64,000 nt of DNA from Neoechinorhynchus agilis (taxonomy: Eukaryota > Acanthocephala), in assembly GCA_051530055.1 (NCBI GenBank), contig CM121341.1:3410001-3474000 (forward strand), given 5' to 3'. The notes beneath the pieces are model-generated. The model worked only from the letters and a program-made list of their open reading frames with translations, ran no database searches and was not told the DNA's origin. Of this stretch, positions 1 to 11,446 are shown one piece after another. Position numbers and translations under genes: made by a program. Position 1 is the first letter of the stretch; each line of letters begins with the position of its first letter.

Positions 1-770
1 TTTTCAGGGTCCTGAAAAACACAAGCAATCTACAAACGTAGTCAGAATTTTAGCATCTCAAGATTCGCAGTTTATTTGATCATGTCGATGAAGACCTGTT
101 CGCTCAACCGCATTTAAATAAGTTGGTGGATTGTCGACTCATTTCTCAATCGAAAATTATTCTTTAGATTGTCTCTATTTGAACACTATAAGCGGTCTAA
201 ATCAAATGTTTAAGATTTGGACACCGATATTTCGGAGTTTTACTCCTATTTTCAGGGTCCTGAAAAACACAAGCAATCTACAAACGTAGTCTGAATTTTA
301 GCATCTCAAGATTCGCAGTTTATTTGATCATGTCGATGAAGACCTGTTCGCTCAACCGCATTTAAATAAGTTGGTGGATTGTCGACTCATTTCTCAATCG
401 CAAATTATTCTTTAGATTGTCTCTATTTGAGCACTATAAGCGGTCTAAATCAAATGTTTTAGATTTGGGCACCGATATTTCGGAGTTTTACTCCACTTTC
501 AGGGTCCTGAAAAACACAAGCAATCTACAAACGTAGTCAGAATTTTAGCATCTCGAGATTCGCAGTTTATTTGATCATGTCGACGAAGACCTGTTCGCTC
601 AACCGCATTTAAATAAGTTGGTGGATTGTCGACTCATTTCTCAATCGCAAGTTATTCTTTGGATTGTCTCTATTTGAGCACTATAAGCGGTCTAAATCAA
701 ATGTTTTAGATTTGGATACCGATATTTCGGAGTTTTACTCCCTTTTCAGGGTCCTGAAAAACACAAGCAA
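1..770. repeat. 247-bp satellite array, about 3.1 units, open at the left edge
   Basis: Four starts of the same unit lie near 1, 249, 496 and 743, a period of 247-248 bp. The array fades after about 770 and continues off the left edge. Units differ by single substitutions. On the minus strand each unit holds a CTGAAA run, a 5-bp hairpin (GGAGT/ACTCC, loop AAA), then GAAATATCGG. This is a decayed hammerhead-like core in which the G of CUGANGA is lost. No coding potential is seen. Confidence 0.92.
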
Positions 771-1440
771 TCTAAAAAAGTAGAGATAGAAAAAGGTCAG
801 TGAGGAAGTCAACTCATTCCTTTTTGTTTCGAGACTATAAGGCTTAGCCGTCCACGGCCGTCGAAGCTTTACTCCTCGATCTTCTGGATGGAACTTAGAA
901 GTTATGTTTGGTCCACGATGTGGACCCGTAGGAGGCCGCTTTTTGGTTCAAGGCGTTTCACGGGCATCTCCGTCTTCCCAGTGTAGACGACCTTTATTTG
1001 TTCTTGTGCTGAGCACAGATTGTCTCATAGGCGACACTTCGTGCAAAGTGGACTTTCCGGAGAAGTCCAACCTTGGACATTTCCACCCGGATGCTTGCAC
1101 ACAAAAAGCACGGGCACTGTTGCGTTGTGGTGCATTGTCCTTGTTAGGATCCGCGGCGTAATGTTGAAGTACTCCTTTGGACTAATGGAACTCTTTTAGG
1201 AGCCTCCTGATGTCGCTAGTGGATTCCTCACTTACAAATGGGATCGTGAGGATCGGTGTCCGCCAATCAATTCCGCGGTTCGATCAGTCGAAAAGAATTG
1301 CTTTCGAATTAATGTAGGTAGAAATGAAGGCGAAGTAAATTTGGCGGAACTCTTGTACATAAAATATCAATAGAATTAACTCATCAATTTTATTAAAATA
1401 ACAAAAATAATATACACGTCTTTGAGAATAAGCCCAATAA
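771..1440. other. No recognisable gene
   Basis: The segment is more GC-rich than the flanking satellite. It has an 85-codon open frame at 904-1161 with no recognisable domain. I see no repeat, RNA gene or retroelement motif in it. Confidence 0.4.
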
Positions 1441-1442
1441 AT

Positions 1443-2618
1443 TCAATTAGCGACTGCATATTGTGGATCATAAAAAAGTTCATTGTCTTTTACTGGCGTC
1501 ACTAAATGTAGAGGAAGATCAGAACGAACGGAAAACCATCCGTCATCAGTGATTTTTGAGAATATATTCAAACTGATCAACGTTTCGATTACATCAACTT
1601 TAGCTATAGCTGTCAGCGTTGATAATTCATCAATATGACAACTTGATTCGGTTTTTTTCATAATCCACAAGGCGGCAATAAGTTTTCGGGACCAATAAGC
1701 TTTGTATGCTATGTTTCCAAGATCACTCAATGGCTTTTCGGGCGACCCACCAGGATCCATTTCGTAACTAAATGAAATCAAGAACCTTCCGTACCCTTTC
1801 TTTTGAAAAGGTGGAAAAACGATGATTGTGGACAAATTATTAGCGGTCATAATGAAGTTCTTTGAATAAAATCCAGCAGCAACCAAGTCACCTTCTTTTG
1901 ATTTTTCGTAAATCACATAGAACACGTAGTTGTCAATGTCAAAGAAGATCGTCTTTGAATCGAGGAAAAGTTTTCCGAACAATAAAAGGCTTTCACATGA
2001 GAAGCGTTCTAATTGATATGCTCCCGCAACTCTGCGAACTTCAAAATTGGGATGATCGTAAATTACTTTTCCAAGAGGTCCTCTACATCCTTTTTGAAGA
2101 TGATCATTATAGCAAAACCGTTGTCTATAGTAAGTAAAACATCGATGACAGATATTGAGAAGTTGATACTTTTGGCAAATAAAAGGATACGGACTAAAAT
2201 ACCACGTCGTGATTTGGTAGATGTAATAGTTGACCTTATCAATATATTTAACCATTGTCTGCTCTTGGAATTCTCTACTTGCGTTCGTGGTAGATTCAGG
2301 AACTTGAACGATTGCATTGGAAGATTGATCTTGCATCTCATCAATCTCTTCATTATAGTTTCGTCTTCGTCCACGACTTGGACGGCGGTTTTGTTCGTGG
2401 TTACTACATTGATTCATTATCCGGTCGACTGTAAGCCATTCGTCCAATCGTCGGTCCGAAGCATCGATGTAGTGTGCAAAGTATTCAATCATTCCCGTCT
2501 GACGATTTGATCTTTTCTTCAAGAGACGAGCTTCTTGGACGCAACCTCTTGAACTAATAGTCTTGTACAAGGATCCAACAAGAGGTTCAAACGAGTGGGT
2601 AACTCGTGGAGCCGGCAT
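1443..2618 (-). CDS. MYST-family histone acetyltransferase (Tip60/MOF-like), catalytic Cys replaced
   Basis: This intronless 391-residue protein should transfer acetyl groups to histone lysines in the nucleus. A chromo-barrel domain lies at about residues 25-68 (EYFAHYIDASDRRLDEW). A basic/acidic linker follows, then a C2HC zinc finger (C157, C160, H173, C178). The MYST core starts near 145 and includes KLFLDSKT (autoacetylation-lysine segment), the acetyl-CoA loop QKKGYG (272-277), and FSYE with the conserved Glu near 286. The usual NLACILTLPP strand reads NLSTIIVFPP, so the conserved Cys is Thr264. Chromo barrel plus C2HC fits KAT5 or KAT8, and I cannot choose between them. ATG 2618 is preceded on the minus strand by TTTTAG four bases upstream, an acceptor-like site. 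The lack of introns could mean a retrocopy, but the frame is intact. Confidence 0.9.
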   Translation of the reverse strand: MPAPRVTHSFEPLVGSLYKTISSRGCVQEARLLKKRSNRQTGMIEYFAHYIDASDRRLDEWLTVDRIMNQCSNHEQNRRPSRGRRRNYNEEIDEMQDQSSNAIVQVPESTTNASREFQEQTMVKYIDKVNYYIYQITTWYFSPYPFICQKYQLLNICHRCFTYYRQRFCYNDHLQKGCRGPLGKVIYDHPNFEVRRVAGAYQLERFSCESLLLFGKLFLDSKTIFFDIDNYVFYVIYEKSKEGDLVAAGFYSKNFIMTANNLSTIIVFPPFQKKGYGRFLISFSYEMDPGGSPEKPLSDLGNIAYKAYWSRKLIAALWIMKKTESSCHIDELSTLTAIAKVDVIETLISLNIFSKITDDGWFSVRSDLPLHLVTPVKDNELFYDPQYAVAN

Positions 2619-3119
2619 GCGTCTAAAATCGTTTAAATGTGATTTTATACTGGGAACTTTAAACGGATTCGAAATTCCGCTGTCTTTTTAGATGAAAAGC
2701 ACAAAAGCCACAGGTTTTACGTTACCGTTATTTGGTTCTCCCCAAAAAATCCAATATAAAACTCGTGTAATCCTTAAAAGTACAAAAAACACGATTTGTA
2801 AACGTTGAGAGAATAAAGAAAACGTTATTTGTCAACACCCGAGAGGAGGAATCGCGTAAAGGACTATTGTATATATTTCGAATCATTAAATCAATCATTG
2901 CCAATTTTTTTAGAAAAAATAACAAACAATCATGAGCCCATTTATCCTTTCATCTAAAATCAGATTCGTAAAAATAGCGGCTTATAAAAAAAGAATTCTG
3001 ATTTACACAATAAACCCAAAAGCTTTTGAATCGATTGGCGATGATGTGGAAAAATACATTTGGAAATAAGGTCAAGTTGTTGCCTGGGATGGAAAGTATA
3101 TTTGTTTTTGTGGCGTCTC
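2619..3119. other. No recognisable gene
   Basis: AT-rich spacer between the MYST gene and the 201-bp array. A 65-codon open frame on the minus strand (2728-2925) shows no family resemblance. Near 3050-3120 the sequence begins to share words with the array. Confidence 0.4.
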
Positions 3120-4850
3120 TCACCCAGGCATTTATTTGATCGAATTATCGAGACTCGCCGGTAGTTCCCCCAGGGTAGCAGTACGGAAAATTGCGCCTCT
3201 GCTAACGGGCCTGATGGACACGGGGTCCTGAATCGAAACGTAAATTGATGTTGAACGAGCGCTTGTTTGTGTTTTAAATGTTGACAACACCTGAAGAGGA
3301 GACCGGCGAGTCTCGAAAATTCGATCAAATAAATGTCTGGGATAGAAACGTCACAAAAACAATTGGAAATGATGACGCGTTCAAAAATTAAGACGATTCT
3401 TTCGGGTTTTTTATATTTTGAAATATCGGCAATGTTGCGAGTAAATTGATGTTGAGCGAGCGCTTGTTTGTGTTTTAGATGTTGACAACACCTGAAGAGG
3501 AGACCGGCGAGTCTCGAAAATTCGATCAAATAAATATCTGGGATAGAAACGTCACAAAAACAATTGGAAATGATGACGCGTTCAAAAATTATGACGATTC
3601 TTTCGGGTTTTTTATATTTTGAAATATCGGCAATGTTGCGAGTAAATTGATGTTGAATGAGCGCTTGTTTGTGTTTTAAATGTTGACAACACCTGAAGAG
3701 GAGACCGGCGAGTCTCGAAAATTCGATCAAATAAATGCCTGGGTGAGAAACGTCAAAAAAACAATTGGAAATGATGACGCGTTCAAAAATTAAGACGATT
3801 CTTTCGCGTTTTTCATGTTTTGAAATATCGGCAATGTTGCGAGTAAATTGATGTTGAACGAGCGCTTGTTTGTGTTTTAGATTTTGACAACACCTGAGGA
3901 GGAGACCGGCGAGTCTCGAAAATTCGATCAAATAAATGTCTTGGTTAGAGACGTCACAAAAACAATTGGAAATGATGACGCGTTCAAAAATTAAGACGAT
4001 TCTTTCGCGTTTTTTATATTTTGAAATATCGGCAATGTTGCGAGTAAATTGATGTTGAACGAGCGCTTGTTTGTGTTTTAGATTTTGACAACACCTGAGG
4101 AGGAGACCGGCGAGTCTCGAAAATTCGATCAAATAAATGTCTTGGTTAGAGACGTCACAAAAACAATTGGAAATGATGACGCGTTCAAAAATTAAGACGA
4201 TTCTTTCGCGTTTTTTATATTTTGAAATATCGGCAATGTTGCGAGTAAATTGATGTTGAACGAGCGCTTGTTTGTGTTTTAGATTTTGACAACACCTGAG
4301 GAGGAGACCGGCGAGTCTCGAAAATTCGATCAAATAAATGTCTGGGTGAGAAACGTCACAAAAACAATTGGAAATGATGACGCGTTCAAAAATTAAGACG
4401 ATTCTTTCGCGTTTTTTATATTTTGAAATATCGGCAATGTTGCGAGTAAATTGTCGTTGAGCGAGCGCTTGTTTGTGTTTTAGATGTTGACAGCACCTGA
4501 AGAGGAGACCGGCGAGTCTCGAAAATTCGATCAAATAAATGTCTGTGATAGAAACGTCACAAAAACAATTGGAAATGATGACGCGTTCAAAAATTAAGAC
4601 GATTCTTTCGCGTTTTTTATATTTTGAAATATCGGCAATGTTGCGAGTAAATTGATGTTGAACGAGCGGTTGTTTTTGTTTCAGATTTTGACAACACCTG
4701 AGGAGGAGACCGGCGAGTCTCGAAAATTCGATCAAATAAATGTCTGGGATAGAAACGTCACAAAAACAATCAAAAATGATGACGCGTTCAAAAATTAAGA
4801 CGATTCTTTCGCGTTTTTTATATTTTGAAATATTGGTATTGTTGCGAAAG
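3120..4850 (+). repeat. 201-bp tandem array with hammerhead-like core in each unit (retrozyme-like)
   Basis: Eight units repeat with a 201-bp period; for example GCGAGTAAATTG begins at 3437, 3638 and 3839. Each unit carries on the plus strand CTGA(A/G)GAG, a 5-bp stem GAGAC/GTCTC with a six-base loop, GAAA, AATT, then C and GATC. Cores start near 3291, 3492, 3693, 3894, 4095, 4296, 4497 and 4697. This matches hammerhead order: CUGANGA, stem II, GAAA, a minimal stem III that is self-complementary and so could pair between two RNAs, then a UUC cleavage triplet. One extra G sits between CUGANGA and stem II. An inverted partial unit lies at about 3121-3165. Known metazoan retrozymes are tandem 170-400 bp units with such ribozymes; that identity is inferred here. 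Confidence 0.8.
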
Positions 4851-6650
4851 ACCTTTTTTTAATCGTAAAAATTTTCATTGCTTCGTGATCGCAGTAATTT
4901 TTAGCGCAGTCGTTACTTCAATTTTAATTTGCGCGATTTTGGTAGAATGTTTTAAATTTATAATGGTGTTCATCATTTTAACTTTTTGATAGAGAATTGT
5001 CAAAAAATTTGGCCTTCGCGAAGCATTCATTTTTGATACTAAAGAAGGCCAAAAATCTAGTAAATAAATCAATTATTTGATAATTCGCTATAGAAAGTGT
5101 TCTAAATTGTCAAAATCGGGTATTTCTACTTTCCCGTTTATTTTCCAATATTTTCGATATTGCTTCGGTTAGTAAAGGTTTCGTCTGTTGAACTATCAAT
5201 TCATTTAGCTTTTAGAATTCTTTGTGAGAAAGTCGATGAACATACTTTTGTATTAAAAAAGATGCATTAAATTTTTACGCTAATACCGATTTCTCTTCTT
5301 AATTAAAAGAAGCAGACAAGTAGCAATTAGCGGAGACTAAATACAGGATCATAATGGCTTTTGTCTTTTCAAAAGCAATTTCTGTCCTGTTACATAATTG
5401 AAAAAATACGATTATTTGTTCCCTTGAACCATATAATCATTCAGCTTTCCAATAAGTATCGGAATTTTCTTTGAAAAATCACCGCTCAATTTTGTTTTCA
5501 ATATGAAATTGACTTCACTTTTTTTCAGAAGTCTTAGTTTTCCGTTGCGCTCTCCTTTTTCTTTAACATTTGGCTAAGATTTCTACTTTGAATCCTTTTA
5601 GAATTTTTGAAAGCGTTTTTTTTCGTTGATACTTCCATTTGGATCCGTTGAACCAGAAGTTTCTCCACAGAATTCAGTGGCCTTTATGGACGGTTGGTTT
5701 TTACATAGAGGACCTTCCAATGTAGGCAGCGGGCCTCCTTGAAAGAGAAATGGAATTGAATAACCTTTAATCGGAGGCTAATGGCCTTCATGTTGCGATT
5801 CCAGAATTTTCGTTGAAAGCAAGCTCAATTTCTCTAAAAACATCGAGCGAGCTGAATGGTTTAATTTGCGCTAACTTGCGGCTGTTCAAATATTCTTAAG
5901 ATGGTACAAGGACTTCAAACTCTGACTACTCGAGTCGCAATTCTCACTTACTGATCATAAACTCTTCTGTAACGCGATCTGCTATATGAAATGTCTGGCG
6001 AATTCTCGGATGGCAACATTTTGCTCATTAACCTCGAATTACAGGGTTTAAAAAAGCAATATTCAATTCAACAAATGATCTTGTTAATAAACTCTTCATT
6101 TTGAACATTTTAATAAACTTAACGAACAATCTTATGAAATACTACTTGATTTTTCTGACAACGTCGACACCTTGAGGGAGCTGCACGGGCACTCGAGAAG
6201 CCGTTGAAAGAGAACTTTAATCTATTCGGAATACTAACGACGGACGTGATTCGATTCATTCGAATTGTTTTGGAGTGCAACCTCTTTCGATATAACGACC
6301 GACTTTATAGACAAATCCGTGGACTGTCAACGAGAAATAGTCTTGCTCCTGTCTTGGTAACGATTTTCCTCTTATCGTCTGTAAAAGGGGAAACATTTTT
6401 CGAGTGACGTGGTAAACGCGATTTTCACTGATAATGGGTATTGATTTAGGGAATCCCTTCCTTGGCTTTTTAGTTTTTCCTCCTTGGCATGAAGCCACGC
6501 CGATCACGATTATGGGTTTGTGTGCATCCTTCCGGATTCTCAGATACCTCCCGAAGAGGCGGGACTCATCAGTGAGTTTCCTCTTCTCTTCTCAATTAAA
6601 TCGACCTGCCATTGAATTTCGCGACCTAATAACGATTTACTCAAATTTGC
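4851..6650. other. Gene-free AT-rich region with one half of a direct repeat
   Basis: No conserved coding segment is seen. About 70 bp at 5549-5617 is roughly 90% identical to 6652-6720; both include an acceptor-like CTTTTAG followed by AATTTTTGAAA. On the minus strand 6525-6600 resembles the CTGATGAGTCCCGC segment shared with the SINE copies at 28.7, 36.3 and 53.7 kb. Confidence 0.45.
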
Positions 6651-6870
6651 CCTCTCCTTTTTCTTTAACACTTGGCTAACATTTCTACTTTGAATACTTT
6701 TAGAATTTTTGAAAAAAATTCAAGCTTTAAAGCAAGCGGCTCGAAATACTCCATTTTCTTATCCGTTTTGCGTAAACTTCTCTTTTGCTGAGTCAGCGGT
6801 TTTTTCCGAATGTTTTAATAGTGTTCAAACTGGGTTTGTACTTGAACTTTTCCAACTTAAAAGCAACAGA

Positions 6871-7041
6871 ATGTTGAATACGATTTGTCTGGTGTTGATC
6901 GCCTTCCTTATGCCGCCGATTGCAGTGTTTCTTAAAGAACAAGGCTGTACGAATCAAGTTTGGCTCAACGTCCTTCTGACTTTAATTGCTTATTTACCAG
7001 GATTGGTCCATGCTCTTGTTATTGTTTTTACGGATTATTAG
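6871..7041 (+). CDS. Pmp3/UPF0057 small membrane proteolipid
   Basis: This 56-residue protein is almost all membrane. It has two hydrophobic segments (about 2-22 and 29-53) separated by a short loop with Lys, Glu and Cys. The motif PPIAVFLKEQGC, then NVLLTLIAYLPGLVHAL, is the Pmp3 signature, and the length is normal. Yeast Pmp3 sits in the plasma membrane and affects membrane potential and cation tolerance; the role in animals is poorly defined. ATG 6871 is chosen because it begins the family's usual N-terminus. The open frame extends upstream to about 6709, but that part shows no homology. A CAG one base before the ATG could be a splice acceptor. A polyadenylation signal AATAAA follows at 7060-7065. 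Confidence 0.88.
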   Translation: MLNTICLVLIAFLMPPIAVFLKEQGCTNQVWLNVLLTLIAYLPGLVHALVIVFTDY

Positions 7042-7809
7042 TGCTCTGTGCCAAGTGAAAATAAACATTTATTGCATGAAAGGTTTTTATTCTCAATGTT
7101 GCAATCAGAAATTGGAGATTTATGCATAACTATTTTTTGCGTTAAAAATGTACAATTTTCAGTCCAGAAATCGTTTTCTTATTCTTAAAACTTATCTCAT
7201 GAAAACCGGTTTTATAAACATCAAAGAAGAAAACTAAATTCATTTTTGTCGAGGTTCTTTTTTAAATTAATTTTTTACATTATCTACATATCTATTTCGT
7301 CGTTCATAGTTTCTATTCAGAAAAAATCACAGCATTCATTTAGATTTGTACGAGTGTTATAAAAACGCAAATAAATCTTGAAACTAATTTTAAAGTTTAC
7401 AATTACGAAATCGTCTCCGCGTAATCAAAATTATATCAACTTTACCGGTTTAATTAACATAAAAGAATGAAGCTAAATTCATTTTTGTCAAGTTTCTTTA
7501 CTAAAGGATTTAGATAATTGAAAGTAGAATTCACATTTAGAATGTTGCTTCATTTAGGTCGCATAATTTCTTTGACGCCAAAATTCTCTTAAAAATACTG
7601 AATCCTTGAGCTTTTTTAACCTTTGATTTTTCAAAACTAAATTTTTTATAATAGATTTTCGTTTATCCTCTTCTTAATTTTTTGTTACTTTTTAATCTGC
7701 TATAAGTAAAATGGTACAAAATCAAATCCATCTTCGACTCAAAAATTCACGATGCTTTCCTTCAAGAATTTAACATGGACAAATAAAAGTAAATACGCAT
7801 CAGATTTCG
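7042..7809. other. Intergenic, AT-rich, weak internal repeat
   Basis: After the Pmp3 polyadenylation signal no gene is recognised. Two segments, about 7190-7260 and 7430-7505, share CTAAATTCATTTTTGTC and similar flanks, suggesting an old imperfect direct repeat. Confidence 0.4.
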
Positions 7810-9540
7810 ATGCAAATATTCGAACATATCACTAGATATCTTCCACCGAAGTCAATAAAAGAACCGAATGTTGCTTCGATTCTAGTCTACCTTAATACCA
7901 GCCTAACCCTACCCTCAGAACTCACATGTAAATTTTCTGATACCTCCGAAAATCCCCACTTTACGTTGGCAGAATCAAACTTTACCACTCACTCGAAAAA
8001 CGCACCAGTCAACTCCCGCAAACTACATCCCCCTTCAAACTCTTTCAAACAACCATTTCCCTCCTTTCTTTTCACTAACATAAGAAGTCTGTCACCTAAA
8101 CTGGATCGTCCTTCGCGATTAGCCTCCACCACCAACGAAGACATTTTGGTCATTGAGGAAACGTGGCTGCAATCCCCCAATTCCGACATCGCCTTAATTT
8201 CTGGCTACAGTTCGTTCCGAGGAGAATATTCAATATTAAGATTGCGACATGAGTCCGACGGATCAGCAAGATCCACTTACCCACATAACCAACCAAAGTT
8301 TCAAGACCGGAATCTTCCCAAATTGCCTTAAAACTTCTCGGGTTTCACTGCTCCCGAAAGCTGGTAAACCTATATTCCTCCTAAGTTTTGGGCCCATTTC
8401 TATCTTACCTTTCTTCTTTAAAGTCTTTGAGAGATGCTTTGAAGCACACCTTCTGCCAATCTTCAATCGAAAAATTTCATCCATTCAATTAGGTTTCCGG
8501 GTGTACGGACGCCCTTCTTTGCATCTACGATTCTCTTCTTCATAATCTCGACCCACGCCCCTTATTTATCTCTCGACTCACCCAAATCGACATTTATAAA
8601 GCTTTTGATTCCGTCGATCACAATCTTCTCCTTGACACATGCTCTAAATTTGGTCTTGCCGCCTGGAAAATCAAATGGTTTAAATCCTTCTTAAACAATA
8701 GATTACAATTTACCGAAATAGGGAGTATCACCTCGAACCCCTTAGCAATTAACAATAAAGTCCCCCAAGGAGCTGCTCTCTCCCCCATTCTTTTCAACAT
8801 TTTCCTCAATGATCTTATTCCATCATCTTCTAATTCTGAATACTTCTTTTTATGCTGAAGATCTCACAATCATTACGCATGCACTTACTTCTAACGAGAT
8901 TTCTCACGTTCAAGCATTTTGCTCCTCTAAATGTCTTACCCTTAACCAAGTGCTTCGAAATCGTACCCTCGAGCTCAAATCACCCTTTCGATCAAGCACT
9001 TTTTCCTTTTCCTACCAACCATGGCTCCCCTGTTCGTATCCTTGGTCTTCATTTTCAGGAAAATCTAAAGTAGGACAAACACACATCAACTTGTTGCTCG
9101 AAGGGTCTATTAAATTCTATCTTCTTAAACGTCCCGATTCCTTGGATTATCATCCAAAGACCTCAAGTACTTTTATAACATCGCCATCCAACCAACGCTC
9201 GCCTACGCGCATATCCAACATTCTGCAAGTTTTCTTGTAAACTATTCAAAAAACTTAATACATTTCACAAGAGGTGCGTTCTAATCTGCTCCCAGAAAAA
9301 CACGTTTTTCTAATCTTTTAAAAGCACTCAAAGTGCATTCAATCTCTTCCGATTCAATTTCTACCACAGATTTCTCCCTTTACTCACACTTACAACACTC
9401 GCGTCGCCCCAACATTTTCCATCCTTCAGTCCCTCGCACAAATCTCTACCTCCGCTCTTTCTTCCCCACTGTTCAATCCCCCAAATGCGAATTGATTTGG
9501 AGGAAAGAGCGGAAAACAACAACAAAATAACAACTGAACC
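7810..9540 (+). mobile_element. Decayed APE-type LINE (CR1/Jockey-like), endonuclease and RT fragments
   Basis: Order and reading direction match a non-LTR retrotransposon ORF2, broken by deletions, stops and frameshifts. At 8060-8220 the segment FTNIRSLSPKLDR...ILVIEETWL is the N-terminus of an exonuclease-endonuclease-phosphatase domain. The frame then jumps to reverse transcriptase: TGIFPNCLKTSRVSLLPKAG and PISILPFFFKVFER (8290-8450), the motif-A region FIDIYKAFDSVDH (about 8570-8630), PQGAALSPILFNIFLNDL (8760-8815), and the catalytic box as YAED instead of YADD (about 8850). A C-terminal piece (RTNLYLRSFFP) lies near 9440. A central part of the endonuclease is missing. It cannot be autonomous. 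Related copies lie at 15.4, 20.7 and 40-42 kb. Confidence 0.88.
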
Positions 9541-10097
9541 GATTAAAGTTGTTTAAAATGTACAGGATTAACTGTATACCTAAGGTACAAGGTCAGGTGA
9601 CTTGTGTTTCTTTTAAATAAAACATGTTTATAAAAAGCTTTCCTCGTGCTATCATTAGTAAAATCACAATAAATTAAGAATTTTTAAAAGCTGTATTACG
9701 CACAGTCGGGATTATTCCACAAAGCTTCTTATCAAAAATTCGAATTCAAACATCGAAGTGTCTTCCCAGGCATTCAAAAGTATTTTATATTAATGAGTTG
9801 TATTCTTCGAAAATGATTTGCGCTAATAGAGCTTCTTTTTTATTGCAAGAATGACAGGATCGTATTCGTTTCCAATTCTAGAGATTTAAAATATTAGCGA
9901 GTTCGCTAAATTCGATTATAAGTCACTTTCTTTAGTCTGGAGGTTTATGCGCATGATAGATTCAGTGTCCACTGAATGAAATTATCAAAATATCTAATAT
10001 CTTTTTTTAAAGATCTTTGAGAACATCAAAGTTTATAATGGTTTGTGCAGTTGAGAACCAATCATGAACAATTTGTACGACTTCCAGATAAGAATCA
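9541..10097. other. No recognisable gene
   Basis: AT-rich sequence downstream of the LINE remnant with stops in all frames and no motif I can name. Confidence 0.4.
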
Positions 10098-10410
10098 TTG
10101 TTCAAAATGAAACCATCACCAAAGGACATGGAGGATTCTCTGCTCAAACAAATAAGGGGAATCTTCGTTCAAAATGAAAATAACCTTTTTGGTCGCAATC
10201 GGAAGATGGAAAATTTCCATAGTAAAAAAGTCAGATACAAAAGAGTTGCGAGCGTTCAAAGGCGAGAATGCTACGAAGAAAACGAATCAATGGGCTTCGA
10301 GGTTCCGAATAGTTGTTGTCTTCTTTTTCCTTCTTACAAAGATTATCAAACAATCGGCCTTTTGTGTGGTAACCAATTGGCGATTTATGAACTTTTAAAA
10401 TTATGTTGTA

Positions 10411-11446
10411 GGAGAGAGTCGAAGCTCCTACAACAAAATAACCTCGCCGGTTCGATTATCACCGATTTGTGTCTACATTGAACCATCACCAAACGAAATA
10501 TTCACAGCAATCAGTCCATACAGCAGTCGTTCTTCAGGTCCAAATGCTCCTTTAGTGCTGCTCGGCACGAATCATGGCATTATTCGTCTCGTGAGCCATC
10601 GACGATACCAAAGCGAAGCAGTGGAACATGAAATCGTCCTGAAAGGTCATGGCCGGGCCATTACTTCACTTCAATGTGTTGATCGAACCGGACGTTTGTT
10701 GGTTTCCCATTCAATCGACCTCTCATCCCGAATCTGGGACTTGGAAAAGCAAGAATGTCTTTGTCTAATAAATCACCATTATGAACAATCACTTACAGGC
10801 GTCAGCATCAGTCATCTGATTTGCAAAAGAGTTTCATACCTCCTGGACGATACCGATGTCCGTCGTGGGAAATGTCTGATTTCTTTTCTTAAGAATCTTC
10901 CCTTAAATTCAGACTTCTCCCCTTTAGCAACAGAGCAAGGGCTCAAATTTTATCCCTTGTACTCACTTCGCTCATTTCGTATGTTCGCGATCGGAATCTT
11001 AGAGCAACGAACGTAAAGCAAATTTCTCCTGGTCGATATTTGGTCTTCATCACTGGAACACGGCATTTGAGTTTCAGGCTTAACGAAAGCGACACGAGTT
11101 CTTTTACCGCTGAAACCAAATCATCTTGTTTTCTGTGGATTTTCGACAGTTCCAATGGTTCTTTAAATCTCATAAAAGTGCGCAATTGCTTTAAGTTTAC
11201 TTTAGCAGTCACTCACTCTTAAACGAATACGACAATCCGGCTGAACTCATTGATGTACCGAACAACGAATCGTTTGGCATTGTTGAACAATTGAACGCCG
11301 AATGTGTTACTGTATCGAATGTTTCTGATGTCTTCGCCGAGAGCTTAGAACTCGGTTACAGCAATTTGAACGGCGTCGAAATGCCAAAGAAAATAGTTTG
11401 CGGAACTGCAGAAGGTGACTTGTTTGTTCTTGAAAAAGAGAAATGA
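10411..11446 (+). CDS. WD40-repeat protein, multi-exon, family not identified
   Basis: Coding segments in plus-strand frames contain WD40 blades: VLKGHGRAITSLQCVDRTGRLLVSHSIDLSSRIWDLEKQE (about 10640-10750, in two parts, with the GH and WD marks), VFITGTRHLSFRL (about 11043-11085) and a last blade ending CGTAEGDLFVLEKEK before the TGA at 11444-11446. The first good exon probably begins after an acceptor at 10410 (TTGTAG). An upstream open frame at 10098-10401 ending in GLLCGNQLAIYEL may be an earlier exon. I could not resolve the introns between 10790 and 11220, where stops interrupt, so the model is partial or the gene is damaged. WD40 propellers are scaffolds; no specific role can be assigned. 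Confidence 0.5.

Noticed and set aside
1-770. CRISPR array
   Set aside because: Long satellite units repeat end to end with no unique spacers, and the DNA is eukaryotic.
904-1161. 85-codon Cys/Arg-rich protein
   Set aside because: No homology, no splice or promoter context, and a composition typical of chance frames in GC-rich DNA.
2960-4735. 591-codon minus-strand open frame made of 67-residue repeats
   Set aside because: The unit is 201 bp, a multiple of three, so one stop-free frame repeats automatically. The peptide has no known domain, and the plus strand has the ribozyme-like signal. I treat it as a by-product.
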